A stretch of DNA of 62,628 bases from an uncultured Lachnospiraceae bacterium (GTDB taxonomy: Bacteria > Bacillota > Clostridia > Lachnospirales > Lachnospiraceae), in the NCBI GenBank assembly GCA_944384155.1, contig CALWSG010000031.1, positions 1 through 62,628 of the forward strand, in the 5' to 3' direction. Positions 54,955 through 62,504 of the stretch are shown here, in pieces. The first letter of the stretch is position 1; each line of letters opens with the position of its first letter. The notes under the pieces are model-generated. The model saw nothing but the letters and a program-made list of their open reading frames with translations, was not told where the DNA came from and did not search any database. The position numbers and the translations under genes were made by a program.

Positions 54955-55437
54955 ATGGCAGAGAAGAAAAACATATTAACTTATGCAGGCTTAAGAAAGC
55001 TTGAAGATGAATTGCAGGAGCTTAAGGTAGTAAAAAGAAAGGAAGTTGCCGAAAAAATAAAAGAGGCAAGAGAGCAGGGCGACCTGTCAGAGAATGCAGA
55101 GTATGATGCTGCCAAGGATGAGCAGCGTGATATTGAGGCAAGAATAGAGGAAATTGAAAAAATCCTTAAAAATGCAGAAGTAGTTGACGAGGATGAAATA
55201 GATATAAAAAAGGTTAATGTTGGCTGTAAAGTAAAGGTTCTAGATATGGAATATGAAGATGAGCTTGAATTCAGAATCGTAGGCTCTACGGAAACTAACA
55301 GCCTTGAACATAAAATATCAAGCGAGTCCCCTGTAGGCAGGGAGCTTATAGGCAAAAAAACAGGAGATATTGTAACTGTTGAAACTGTTGACGGGGATAT
55401 TAAATATAAAGTTCTCGATATACAGAGGGTAAATTAG
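54955..55437 (+). CDS. greA: Transcription elongation factor GreA
   Basis: Cleavage factor that rescues backtracked RNA polymerase; 160 residues. An N-terminal coiled coil carries the catalytic acidic tip in DLSENAEYDAAKDEQRDIE near 43-61 (Asp and Glu that coordinate Mg in the secondary channel). The C-terminal domain ends with SPVGRELIGKKTGDIVTV near 124-141. Ten extra in-frame codons upstream are not used, because AAGGAG at 54938-54943 fits ATG 54955. lysS follows after 22 bases; greA-lysS is a common clostridial pair. Confidence 0.95.
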   Translation: MAEKKNILTYAGLRKLEDELQELKVVKRKEVAEKIKEAREQGDLSENAEYDAAKDEQRDIEARIEEIEKILKNAEVVDEDEIDIKKVNVGCKVKVLDMEYEDELEFRIVGSTETNSLEHKISSESPVGRELIGKKTGDIVTVETVDGDIKYKVLDIQRVN

Positions 55438-55459
55438 AGGTTAGTTAGATGGAGGAAAT

Positions 55460-56944
55460 ATGGCTGAACAGAATACACAGCAGGATATAAATGCATTGTT
55501 AAAGGTAAGACATGAGAAGCTTGCAGATTTGCAGGAAAGAGGCAAGGATCCTTTTAAGATTACTAAGTATGATGTGACACATCACAGCATGGAGATAAAG
55601 AACAGCTATGAGGCATTGCAGGGAAAAACTGTATCTATTGCGGGAAGAATGATGTTTAAGCGTGTGATGGGTAAGGCTTCCTTTTGTAATGTTCAGGATT
55701 TACAGGGCAATATTCAGGCATATGTTGCCAGGGACAGTATAGGTGAGGAAGTCTATGCTGACTTTAAGAAGTATGATGTAGGTGACATTTTGGGAATAAA
55801 GGGTGAGGTATTTACTACCAAGACAGGAGAGATTTCCATCCATGCATCAGAGGTAACATTATTGTCAAAGAGTCTTCAGATACTTCCTGAAAAGTACCAC
55901 GGTCTTACAGATACAGACACGAGATACCGCCAAAGGTACGTTGACCTTATTATGAATGGAGACGTAAAAGATACATTTATCAAGCGTTCAAAGGTTCTTG
56001 CCAGCATACGCCGTTTTCTTGACGGGGAGGGCTTTATGGAGGTTGAGACGCCTATGCTTGTATCAAATGCAGGTGGCGCTGCCGCAAGACCATTTGAGAC
56101 ACATTTTAATGCCCTTGATGAGGATTTAAAGCTTAGAATATCTCTTGAGCTTTACTTAAAGAGGCTTATTGTAGGGGGTCTTGAGAGAGTTTACGAGATA
56201 GGAAGAGTATTCAGAAATGAAGGTCTTGACACAAGGCACAATCCTGAATTTACATTAATGGAGCTTTATCAGGCATATACAGATTATCACGGTATGATGG
56301 ACCTTACGGAGAAGCTTTACAGATATGTGGCAAGGGAAGTAACCGGCTCAGAGATTCTTACTTACGGCGAACATGAAATGGATTTGTCAAAGCCATTCTT
56401 ACGCATTACGATGGTAGATGCAGTTAAGAAGTACTCAGGGGTGGACTTTAATAATATTCACACGCTTGAGGAAGCAAGGGAAGCGGCAAAGGAGCACCAT
56501 GTAGAGTTTGAGGACAGGCATACAAAGGGTGATATATTAAACTTGTTCTTTGAGGAGTTTGTTGAGGAGCATCTTATACAGCCAACATTTGTTATGGATC
56601 ACCCTGTTGAAATCTCTCCGCTCACAAAGAAGAAGCCTGAAAACCCTGAATATGTGGAAAGATTTGAGTTTTTTATGAACGGCTGGGAAATGGCAAATGC
56701 TTATTCGGAGCTTAATGACCCTATCGATCAGAGAGAGCGTTTTGAGGCACAGGAGAAAGCTTTTGCCGCAGGTGATGATGAGGCTAACCACACTGACGAG
56801 GACTTCCTGAATGCCCTAAGCATAGGAATGCCGCCAACGGGAGGCATAGGCTTCGGCATAGACAGAATGGTTATGATGATGACAAACTCTCCGGCAATAA
56901 GAGATGTGCTGCTGTTCCCCACAATGAAGTCATTAGATAAATAA
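55460..56944 (+). CDS. lysS: Lysyl-tRNA synthetase, class II, with element-derived 3' end
   Basis: Class II aminoacyl-tRNA synthetase charging tRNA-Lys; 494 residues. The OB-fold anticodon-binding domain is N-terminal ([18 protein letters not shown] near 54-71). Motif 1 lies around [17 protein letters not shown], motif 2 is [18 protein letters not shown] near 253-270, and motif 3 is [12 protein letters not shown] near 463-474. The end reads FPTMKSLDK instead of the usual FPTMKPLD, because the mobile element downstream integrated here and replaced the last codons. The original tail (PTMKPLD and stop) remains at 62507-62530. The enzyme should still be functional. It is the last gene before the element. 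Confidence 0.96.
   Translation: MAEQNTQQDINALLKVRHEKLADLQERGKDPFKITKYDVTHHSMEIKNSYEALQGKTVSIAGRMMFKRVMGKASFCNVQDLQGNIQAYVARDSIGEEVYADFKKYDVGDILGIKGEVFTTKTGEISIHASEVTLLSKSLQILPEKYHGLTDTDTRYRQRYVDLIMNGDVKDTFIKRSKVLASIRRFLDGEGFMEVETPMLVSNAGGAAARPFETHFNALDEDLKLRISLELYLKRLIVGGLERVYEIGRVFRNEGLDTRHNPEFTLMELYQAYTDYHGMMDLTEKLYRYVAREVTGSEILTYGEHEMDLSKPFLRITMVDAVKKYSGVDFNNIHTLEEAREAAKEHHVEFEDRHTKGDILNLFFEEFVEEHLIQPTFVMDHPVEISPLTKKKPENPEYVERFEFFMNGWEMANAYSELNDPIDQRERFEAQEKAFAAGDDEANHTDEDFLNALSIGMPPTGGIGFGIDRMVMMMTNSPAIRDVLLFPTMKSLDK
56916..56929. repeat. Left attachment-site core (attL) in the 3' end of lysS
   Basis: TCCCCACAATGAAG, identical to 62505-62518. It lies in the last codons of lysS (F-P-T-M-K). 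Downstream of it lysS continues with element-encoded codons for SLDK and a stop. Confidence 0.8.
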
Positions 56945-56957
56945 ACAACGATTTTTC

Positions 56958-56989
56958 AAGGCTTTCCGAGATTTTCGGAGAGCCTTTTT
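56958..56989 (+). terminator. Terminator after lysS
   Basis: AAGGCTTTCCGA (56958-56969) pairs with TCGGAGAGCCTT (56975-56986), one G-U, with a T run after it. As it lies inside the left end of the element, the element supplies the terminator now used by lysS. Confidence 0.88.
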
Positions 56990-56996
56990 ATTTGTT

Positions 56997-57019
56997 TTAC
57001 ACGGAAATTACACGGATTG
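56997..57019. repeat. Candidate integrase arm-type sites, left end
   Basis: Two tandem copies, TTACACGGAAA at 56997 and TTACACGGATTG at 57008, with an 11-base period. Matching copies occur near the right end (62358-62389) and, inverted, at 60096-60117. Distribution at both ends of the element fits integrase arm-binding sites. Confidence 0.65.
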
Positions 57020-57093
57020 CGATTTGATTTGTGTAAATGTGAGCAGGACATAAAGAAAGACTATCAGCAATTTTGCCGGTGGTCTTTTGGTGT

Positions 57094-57885
57094 TTATGGT
57101 CTTTGTTTTGCGATTGTTTCGATGTTTTCGATAAAGTATTGATGCGAGTATGTGCAAAGTGGGTCTTTTGGAGATAGTTTTTTTAACTTTGTTTGAAATT
57201 CATCAATCAGTGATTCAATAAATGAAATATCATCTTGCTGTTCTATGGCATACCAAATACTGTCTATTTCTAAATCTTTTAGTTTTATTATTTCAAATTC
57301 TAAATCGTTGTGATATTCAAATAAATCATCAAGTATTTTGCTAAATGTGTCGGTTATAACATATTTTTTTAACGCTTTTTGAGTGGTTATGTCCATATCG
57401 ATATGCTCAAATTCATCCATTCCTTTATCATATGAAACAAAGGATTCGTTTTGAGAAAATCGTATAAAGTGTATCATTGTTGAAAGCAGGTATTCAAATT
57501 GTGGGTGCGTAATAAATTCACTTAAAATATCACTACTATCAATATCAAGGTATCGTAATACAGTTGCAGATTCTTCACTAAGCATTGTTACATCACAAAT
57601 TGTTTGTTCTTCGTGATGTTTGCAGGGTTGTTCTCCTAGTAAATATGCAGTATCAACATTAAATAATTCGGCAATTGTTTTAAGGGTTTCTAATTTGGGC
57701 AGAGTTCCGTTTGACTTAGTCCAACTTTTGACCGTATCAACGGAATATCCTAAATCATTTGCTAAATCAGTTTGTGTGTATTTTTTTACTATCTTTGTTT
57801 TTCCGTTGCGTGTTTCTATTTTGTCTTTTGTTTTCATTATCTCCTTCAAATGAGTAGCAAAAATACTCTTTTCCAAATCAAACAC
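57094..57885 (-). CDS. XRE-family repressor of the element
   Basis: A 263-residue protein with an N-terminal Cro/CI-type helix-turn-helix (about residues 35-85, YTQTDLANDLGYSVDTVKSW, then LPKLETLKTIAELFNVDTAYLLG). The rest (about 95-263) is an acidic helical domain with no recognised family, perhaps for oligomerisation or contact with a helper-phage protein. It is the only element gene on the minus strand and faces the excisionase-like gene, the classic position for the master repressor. The GTG at 57885 abuts GAGAG; a TTG at 57876 has better spacing to GAGAGGTG, so the true start is uncertain. Confidence 0.8.
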   Translation of the reverse strand: MFDLEKSIFATHLKEIMKTKDKIETRNGKTKIVKKYTQTDLANDLGYSVDTVKSWTKSNGTLPKLETLKTIAELFNVDTAYLLGEQPCKHHEEQTICDVTMLSEESATVLRYLDIDSSDILSEFITHPQFEYLLSTMIHFIRFSQNESFVSYDKGMDEFEHIDMDITTQKALKKYVITDTFSKILDDLFEYHNDLEFEIIKLKDLEIDSIWYAIEQQDDISFIESLIDEFQTKLKKLSPKDPLCTYSHQYFIENIETIAKQRP

Positions 57886-58013
57886 CTCTCAATCTGATTA
57901 TATGTGTATTCCTCATATACTATTATAATACGATACAATAAGATATGTAAAGAAGAAATGAGTTGAATGTCGGCAATATAACTCACATTAAAGCAAAGAG
58001 AGGTAAAAAGAAT
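57886..58013. promoter_or_regulatory. Divergent control region of the element
   Basis: This 128-base AT-rich gap lies between the repressor and the excisionase-like gene. It contains a TATAAT on the plus strand (about 57923) and another on the minus strand (about 57896-57901), and several GTAT/ATAC half sites (for example TATACTATTATAATACGATA) suitable for repressor binding. Both -35 boxes are weak, as in regulated switches. Confidence 0.5.
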
Positions 58014-58199
58014 ATGAATAAATCAAATTTCAGTAACAATGTAACAAAACTTGCTACCGTACCGCAGGCAGTAGAAAGATACAAATTGAGCAGAAACACA
58101 TTGATGCGTATTGCAGACGATGAAAAGGCAGTTCGTAGATTTGGCAGGGCGGTTAGAATTGATGTTCAGATTATGGATAAAGCAATCAATAACTATTAA
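58014..58199 (+). CDS. Excisionase-like small DNA-binding protein
   Basis: About 61 residues: TVPQAVERYKLSRNTLMRIA and RRFGRAVRIDVQIMDKAI form a MerR-like winged helix seen in excisionases of Tn916-type elements and DUF6462-like proteins. It probably bends DNA to direct excision by the integrase at 60935, and may also regulate early genes. ATG 58014 has AGAGG ten bases upstream; a longer in-frame start at 57963 lacks a ribosome site. It is the first gene of the rightward transcript, next to the repressor, as in phages and satellites. Confidence 0.72.
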   Translation: MNKSNFSNNVTKLATVPQAVERYKLSRNTLMRIADDEKAVRRFGRAVRIDVQIMDKAINNY

Positions 58200-58217
58200 A
58201 AGAGAGCAGGGCGGAAT

Positions 58218-58685
58218 ATGTCAAGAAATCATAAAAGCAAACAACAACCATATATGCCCTTTGAAAGCCTAAGTAATAACCGTGAACACAAATATATGAG
58301 CAACGGTAAGCAATGCACCGATACAACCGCAAATATATGTTATTCAATGCTTATTAGTCCGGCATTTAAGGATTTGACCGCAAGACAAAGAATATTATAT
58401 GTTTATGCGAAAACACAGTATTTTGGGGCGAAGAGTAGACCTAAAAGCGATTTCCCCGACATAGAGGAATATAAAAGAGATAATGGCAGAAAGTATTTTT
58501 ATCTCAATCACTTTCTTATGTCTGATGTGTTTGGGTTATATCCAAAATCAAACACAAGAGATTTGTATGCGGATATTAAAGCACTTATAGAACACGGATT
58601 TATAGAGCAAGTTTCAAATGGAAAAATAAATCAAAAGAGAAGTATTTACACATATTGCGACAAATGGAAAGAATGGAAAGAATAG
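58218..58685 (+). CDS. Putative replication initiator of the element
   Basis: A 155-residue protein with a winged-helix-like core: FKDLTARQRILYVYAKTQYFG near 53-73, YFYLNHFLMSDVFGLY near 95-110 and DLYADIKALIEHGFIEQVS near 117-135. The layout resembles RepA/RepL-like initiators and helix-turn-helix proteins of small mobile elements. A cluster of four dyad repeats lies immediately after its stop (58697-58841), as for iteron-type origins. No helicase or primase domain is seen. Replication is therefore an inference; an alternative is a transcription regulator of the downstream HNH and terS genes. Confidence 0.55.
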   Translation: MSRNHKSKQQPYMPFESLSNNREHKYMSNGKQCTDTTANICYSMLISPAFKDLTARQRILYVYAKTQYFGAKSRPKSDFPDIEEYKRDNGRKYFYLNHFLMSDVFGLYPKSNTRDLYADIKALIEHGFIEQVSNGKINQKRSIYTYCDKWKEWKE

Positions 58686-58696
58686 TATTTTTGCTA

Positions 58697-58841
58697 TGAC
58701 GATTTGTCATAAGTTAATTTGCAAAGTTGTGACGATTTGTCATAAGCAAGGGCAAATATAAGAGGTTTGGGTAATGAGGTTGTGACAGTTTGTCATAACT
58801 GTATTGATTGCAGAAACAAGAAGTTGTGACGATTTGTCATA
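58697..58841. repeat. Four-copy dyad repeat array (candidate iterons or operators)
   Basis: TGACGATTTGTCATA occurs at 58697-58711, 58730-58744 and 58827-58841, with a variant TGACAGTTTGTCATA at 58783-58797. Each unit contains TGAC-N5-GTCA. Start-to-start distances are 33, 53 and 44 bases, close to whole helical turns, so all sites face one side of the helix. The array fills the gap between the initiator-like gene and the HNH gene. Confidence 0.85.
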
Positions 58842-58879
58842 CTATATAGATATTATACCATTCCTAGTGAGGTATTATT

Positions 58880-59410
58880 ATGACTTATAAAAAGTATTTA
58901 CAGAGTAAGAAGTGGCAGGGAAAACGGATAAAAGTTTTTGACCGTGCAAAGAGCAACGCAAACTCCAGTAATAAATATGGAATTTGTGAACGATGCGGAT
59001 ATGAGCCTAAACGGAATTGTTTGCAAGTGCATCATAAGACATATATACACTTGTTTAATGAGCCTTTAGAGGATTTAGAATTGCTTTGTCCTAATTGCCA
59101 TAAAGAAGAAACAAAGAAACAAAGAGCAGAACATAAAGAGTTTGAATTGAAAGAGAGGATAATAAAATCTATGCAGAAAAGAAAGATTGAATATGAAATC
59201 ACGGAAAGAATTGGTAATCTATCAGACAATGATAATCAAGTACATAAAGAACTTAATTTGATTAGTTGGAATAAGTCGGCAGCAGTATTTGATTTGAGAA
59301 GTTGGGGCAAAGATGCAGATGGTAATCGTAAACCACTAAAGGGATTGACTTTGAGTGCTGATGAAGTCGAGATATTAAGGGAATTGCTTAATAGCATTGA
59401 AATAGCCTAG
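58880..59410 (+). CDS. HNH nuclease fused to a PC4/YdbC-like ssDNA-binding domain
   Basis: A 176-residue protein. The N-terminal HNH domain has a zinc frame, CxxC at 36/39 and 70/73, with the catalytic HH at 51-52, Asn60 and His74 (LQVHHKTYIHLFN, LLCPNCHKEE). A basic helical linker (75-115) joins a C-terminal domain near 125-175 (HKELNLISWNKSAAVFDLRS, then GLTLSADEVEILRELL) that closely follows the YdbC/PC4 ssDNA-binding pattern. HNH proteins beside small terminases are needed for cos cleavage in some phages and satellites. The gene is 60 bases upstream of the terS-like gene and follows the dyad array. Confidence 0.8.
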   Translation: MTYKKYLQSKKWQGKRIKVFDRAKSNANSSNKYGICERCGYEPKRNCLQVHHKTYIHLFNEPLEDLELLCPNCHKEETKKQRAEHKEFELKERIIKSMQKRKIEYEITERIGNLSDNDNQVHKELNLISWNKSAAVFDLRSWGKDADGNRKPLKGLTLSADEVEILRELLNSIEIA

Positions 59411-59470
59411 AATGTTAAGTTCATCGTTTGTGTACAAGTTATAAAAAGGATATAGAAAGTAGGTGCATAA

Positions 59471-60073
59471 ATGGAAGAAATGCAGGAAAATAAGCGTTTT
59501 ATGGTGCGACAATGGGAAGAAATAAGGAAAGCAGGCGGAATATCCTTTTCTATTGAGCAAATGAACGCAATATTGCAGGAGAGTGAGGTTAAAATGCTTG
59601 ATAGAGAAGAATTGATTGCAAGGGTTGTAGGATATTTTAATTCTTGCGTTAAAGTTGCCATTGATGAAGATACTGGAGAAAAGGTTACTACTTGGTGCAG
59701 AAATCCAACGAAAAGCGGTTTGGCATTGGTGCTTGGAATTGATAAGCAAACACTACTTGATTATGTTAAGGGTGTAAATTCGGCAGGCAATATTTATAGT
59801 TATGACAATCCCGATAGTAAGAGAGTTGTTGCGACAGAGGATTTTGATGTATTACGAAAAGCATATTCACTTATAGAGAGTTTTTACGAGGAACGATTAG
59901 GAGATAATCGCAATAATGCCGGAACTATCTATTGGTTGAATAATGCAAATAATACGAAATGGAGTAATGAGCAGGAATTTAAGTTTGGAACTATTGAGCA
60001 AAGAAACACAAGACCATTGTCTGCTATGGAGTTGCCAAAGTTGGGTGCATTATCGCAGGACAAGGAAGAATAA
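59471..60073 (+). CDS. Terminase small subunit-like packaging protein
   Basis: A 200-residue soluble protein resembling DNA-packaging small terminases of the P22 gp3 type. It has a helical N-terminus, EELIARVVGYFNSCVKVAID near 42-61, the block NPTKSGLALVLGIDKQTLLDY near 79-99 that acts as the DNA-recognition helix pair, YSLIESFYEERLGDNRNNAG near 136-155 and IYWLNNANNTKW near 157-168. Such proteins select viral DNA for the large terminase. No large subunit, portal or capsid gene is present, so the protein would have to work with a helper phage's machinery, as PICI TerS does. A terminator-like hairpin follows. Confidence 0.72.
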   Translation: MEEMQENKRFMVRQWEEIRKAGGISFSIEQMNAILQESEVKMLDREELIARVVGYFNSCVKVAIDEDTGEKVTTWCRNPTKSGLALVLGIDKQTLLDYVKGVNSAGNIYSYDNPDSKRVVATEDFDVLRKAYSLIESFYEERLGDNRNNAGTIYWLNNANNTKWSNEQEFKFGTIEQRNTRPLSAMELPKLGALSQDKEE

Positions 60074-60095
60074 AAAAACTATGTTTTGATATGTT

Positions 60096-60117
60096 ATCCG
60101 TGTAAAGTTTCGTGTAA
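60096..60117. repeat. Internal inverted arm-type sites
   Basis: ATCCGTGTAA (60096-60105) and CGTGTAA (60111-60117) are reverse complements of the TTACACGGAT motif found at both ends of the element. Confidence 0.55.
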
Positions 60118-60143
60118 ATGTTTGATTTGATAGTCTATAAATG

Positions 60144-60178
60144 CTTGCAAATGCCTAGAAATACTAGGTTTTTGCTTG
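60144..60178 (+). terminator. Possible terminator after the terS-like gene
   Basis: GCAAA (60147-60151), CCTAG (60154-60158), loop AAATA, CTAGG (60164-60168) and TTTGC (60171-60175) give a stem-loop whose right arm includes a T run. Confidence 0.45.
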
Positions 60179-60333
60179 TATTGACTATTTATTGAATATA
60201 AATGAAGTACATCATAAAAGGGCATACCTAGGGGGTTATATGGGCGGTTGTCATAGGTGTATTAAGTCGGTAATCGTCCGGCACAAAATAAAAAGGCAAG
60301 TATAAATCCTGCTGCCAAAATGTAGAATATCTA

Positions 60334-60382
60334 TTGACTTATTGCAAGGGCAATAATATAATATATATTGCAAGGGCAATAA
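60334..60382 (+). promoter_or_regulatory. RHH gene promoter with twin operator sites
   Basis: TTGACT (60334-60339) and TATAAT (60357-60362) have a 17-base spacer. ATTGCAAGGGCAATAA lies in the spacer (60341-60356) and again over the start region (60367-60382), 26 bases apart. Each copy is an ATTGC/GCAAT dyad. This is a typical autorepressed arrangement for a small dimeric repressor such as the RHH protein coded 20 bases downstream. Confidence 0.75.
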
Positions 60383-60401
60383 ATGAAAGAGAGGTGTTTT
60401 A

Positions 60402-60578
60402 ATGAGCCCTAGAACTGGCAGACCGCCAAAAGAAAATGCAAGAAAAAATGATTTGAATATCCGTTTGACCGATGAAGAAAAGCAGGAAATACAATTTGTT
60501 GCTGATGCGTTGGGAATGACTAGAACAGATGCAATCATAAAGGGCATTAGACTTTTGAAAGCGGAAATTGAAAAATAA
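60402..60578 (+). CDS. Ribbon-helix-helix (CopG/Arc type) regulator
   Basis: A 58-residue protein: GRPPKENARKNDLNIRLTDE forms the basic arm and DNA-contacting beta strand (NIRLT), followed by two helices (EEKQEIQFVADALG and RTDAIIKGIRLLKAEI). This is the RHH fold of Arc/CopG/MetJ-type repressors, which bind DNA as dimers of dimers on paired sites. GAGAGG precedes the ATG at 60402. Twin identical operators in its promoter make autorepression likely. It may also control the following small gene and integrase. A GATTAG/CTAATC hairpin (60582-60620) follows without a good T run. Confidence 0.8.
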   Translation: MSPRTGRPPKENARKNDLNIRLTDEEKQEIQFVADALGMTRTDAIIKGIRLLKAEIEK

Positions 60579-60707
60579 AAAGATTAGCCTTGCCACCGAC
60601 CAAAGCAGACAAGACTAATCATACAAAAGCAGGCATAAGCCTACACAAAATATTTTAACATTGTGTTGGTATTCCTGCAATCAGAAAAAACAAAGGAGAT
60701 TAAGCGA

Positions 60708-60929
60708 ATGAATGAAAAGATTTTGAGTGCAGAGGAAATTATGACAGTATTTGATTTGTTTACCGATGAAATGTTAAAAGGTGCTATTGCGTATGATGAT
60801 TATTTACCAAAATTCAGAGAAATAACCGGAGTTACAGAAAATAGTCCTATGGAGTTTATGTTTAGAGGATTTATCGATGGATTGTACATAGCATCTATGA
60901 GTGATGATGTATTGGATAGTGAGGTGTAA
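60708..60929 (+). CDS. Small acidic protein of the element
   Basis: A 73-residue acidic, probably helical protein (ILSAEEIMTVFDLFTDEML, then MEFMFRGFIDGLYIASMS) with no recognised domain and no signal peptide. AAGGAG is nine bases before ATG 60708, which is much better than the longer in-frame start at 60663. It lies five bases before the integrase gene and is probably translated with it. In phages and satellites small proteins in this position include integration regulators and anti-repressors, but nothing in the sequence decides this. Confidence 0.6.
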   Translation: MNEKILSAEEIMTVFDLFTDEMLKGAIAYDDYLPKFREITGVTENSPMEFMFRGFIDGLYIASMSDDVLDSEV

Positions 60930-60934
60930 TCAAT

Positions 60935-62164
60935 ATGGCAGATACGAAACGCAGGGATAATAAGGGTAGGGTTTTAAGAACTGGAGAGAGCCAAAGAAAA
61001 GACGGAAGATATATGTACCGTTGGACAGTAAACGGAAAAGAAAAGACAGTATATGCGTTGAGCCTTGCAGAATTAAGAGAGAAAGAGTTGCAAGTGCAAA
61101 ATGATATTGCAGACGGTATAGACGGGCAAAAAGCAAATAATATTACTTTGAATGATATGTTTGAAAAGTATATGCAGGGCAAAACGGAATTAAAGCAATC
61201 GACTAGGACAAACTACACATATATGTACAAGAATTATGTTGCTGATACTTTAGGCAGAAAGAAGATAGGCAAGATTAAGTATTCAGACATTAAGACCTTT
61301 TACAATTCATTGATTAGAGAAAAGAATTTCAAACCTAATTCAATGGAAATCATAAATACAATATTACACCCAGTATTTACACTTGCAGTTCGTGACGGAT
61401 ATATCCGATGCAATCCGACAGACGGTTGTATGTCAGAGATTAAAAAGAGCCATAATTGGGAAAAACCTAAAAGACATGCACTTACGATTGAAGAACAGAC
61501 CGCATTTATAAATTATCTTGCTAATTCTGAAATGTACAATCATTGGTTGCCTATATTCACGGTTTTTCTTGGTACTGGTATGAGAGTAGGAGAACTAATT
61601 GGATTGACTTGGAATGATTGCGATTTTAAGAATAACACAATTTCAATCAATCATAATTTGATTTATCGGCAGCAGGACAATGGAGAATGTGAAATGCACA
61701 TCACTACACCAAAGACAAGTGCCGGAATTAGAACTATACCGATGTTGTCAGAGGTTAAGAAAACATTGTTGCAGGAACGCAGAAAGCAGATGCAGGGCGG
61801 TTATCCTAATACAGAAATTGACGGATATACAAACTTTGTTTTCACTAATCGTTTTGACTATGTACACAATCCACAGACATTAAATAGAGCCATTGTGAGG
61901 ATTTACACCGCATACAATGAGGAAGAAGTCGAAAACGCAAAGAGAGAACATAGAGAGCCTATTTTGATTAGACATTTTAGTGTGCATAATTTAAGACATA
62001 CATTTTGTACTAGATTTTGTGAGAATGAAACAAATGTAAAAGTTATTCAAGAGATTATGGGGCACTCCGACATAAGCACAACAATGAACATTTATGCAGA
62101 AGTTACGGAGAGCAAAAAGCAGGAAACATTTAAGAATTTAGACGGTAAAATCAAAATAAGTTAG
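60935..62164 (+). CDS. int: Tn916-family tyrosine integrase
   Basis: A 409-residue tyrosine recombinase, normal length for Tn916-like integrases. The N-terminal arm-binding domain begins RRDNKGRVLRTGESQRKDGR, very like Tn916 Int. A core-binding SAM-like domain spans about 70-165. The catalytic domain has Arg in GTGMRVGELIGL near 217, Lys in TTPKTSAGIR near 264, HNLRHTFC near 353, GHSDIS near 378 and nucleophile Tyr in NIYAEV near 388. The gene is at the right end beside attR, so it is surely the enzyme that inserted this element into lysS. A terminator follows at 62174. Confidence 0.94.
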   Translation: MADTKRRDNKGRVLRTGESQRKDGRYMYRWTVNGKEKTVYALSLAELREKELQVQNDIADGIDGQKANNITLNDMFEKYMQGKTELKQSTRTNYTYMYKNYVADTLGRKKIGKIKYSDIKTFYNSLIREKNFKPNSMEIINTILHPVFTLAVRDGYIRCNPTDGCMSEIKKSHNWEKPKRHALTIEEQTAFINYLANSEMYNHWLPIFTVFLGTGMRVGELIGLTWNDCDFKNNTISINHNLIYRQQDNGECEMHITTPKTSAGIRTIPMLSEVKKTLLQERRKQMQGGYPNTEIDGYTNFVFTNRFDYVHNPQTLNRAIVRIYTAYNEEEVENAKREHREPILIRHFSVHNLRHTFCTRFCENETNVKVIQEIMGHSDISTTMNIYAEVTESKKQETFKNLDGKIKIS

Positions 62165-62173
62165 TACATCATA

Positions 62174-62210
62174 AACCACTTGAACAGTAAGTTTGTTTGA
62201 GTGGTTTTTT
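62174..62210 (+). terminator. Terminator after the integrase gene
   Basis: AACCACT (62174-62180) pairs with AGTGGTT (62200-62206), with inner AACA/TGTT pairing and a T run after it. Confidence 0.8.
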
Positions 62211-62357
62211 GGCTTGTTACAATGCCGATTATAAACGCATACAAGCCAATTTTAGCCACAATAAGAGAATGAATGAAGAAATATTTGCCTACAACAAATA
62301 GAGCCATTAAAAGCGAAAATAGAGCCTTGCATATTGTGAGATAAGATTTGATTAAAA

Positions 62358-62389
62358 TACACGGTGTACACGGATTTTTACACGGATTG
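62358..62389. repeat. Candidate integrase arm-type sites, right end
   Basis: Three TACACGG units start at 62358, 62367 and 62379, the last within TTACACGGATTG identical to 57008-57019 at the left end. A weaker TACACGA follows near 62398. Confidence 0.65.
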
Positions 62390-62504
62390 AAAAATAATAC
62401 ACGAAACAAGAAGAAAGTAAAACTATGTCCTGCTGCCTTGTTTTCTTTGATTTTATGGGATAGATAGAACTAGACGATAAAAGACAAACATACGCAATTT
62501 CAAG

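Larger units (their letters stand above)
60074..60401. other. Non-coding stretch between terS-like and RHH genes
   Basis: This gap of about 330 bases contains inverted arm-type sites (60096-60117), a terminator-like hairpin (60144-60178), an ACCTA/TAGGT palindrome around 60225-60261, and the promoter with twin operators of the RHH gene (60334-60382). No open frame in it is convincing. Packaging (cos or pac) sites of satellites often lie near terS, so one could be here, but I cannot identify it. Confidence 0.6.
62165..62504. other. Right end of the element, non-coding
   Basis: About 340 bases between the integrase stop and attR. It holds the integrase terminator (62174-62210), the three arm-type motifs at 62358-62389, and otherwise AT-rich sequence without a credible gene on either strand. 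This would contain the attP right arm. Confidence 0.6.

Noticed and set aside
58697..58841. Repeat array considered as a CRISPR
   Set aside because: Units are only 15 bases, spacings differ widely (33, 53, 44), there are only four copies and no cas genes; dyad symmetry fits protein-binding sites.
60251..60547. Minus-strand open frame over the RHH gene
   Set aside because: It overlaps the RHH gene and its promoter-operator region, has no ribosome site and encodes no recognisable fold.
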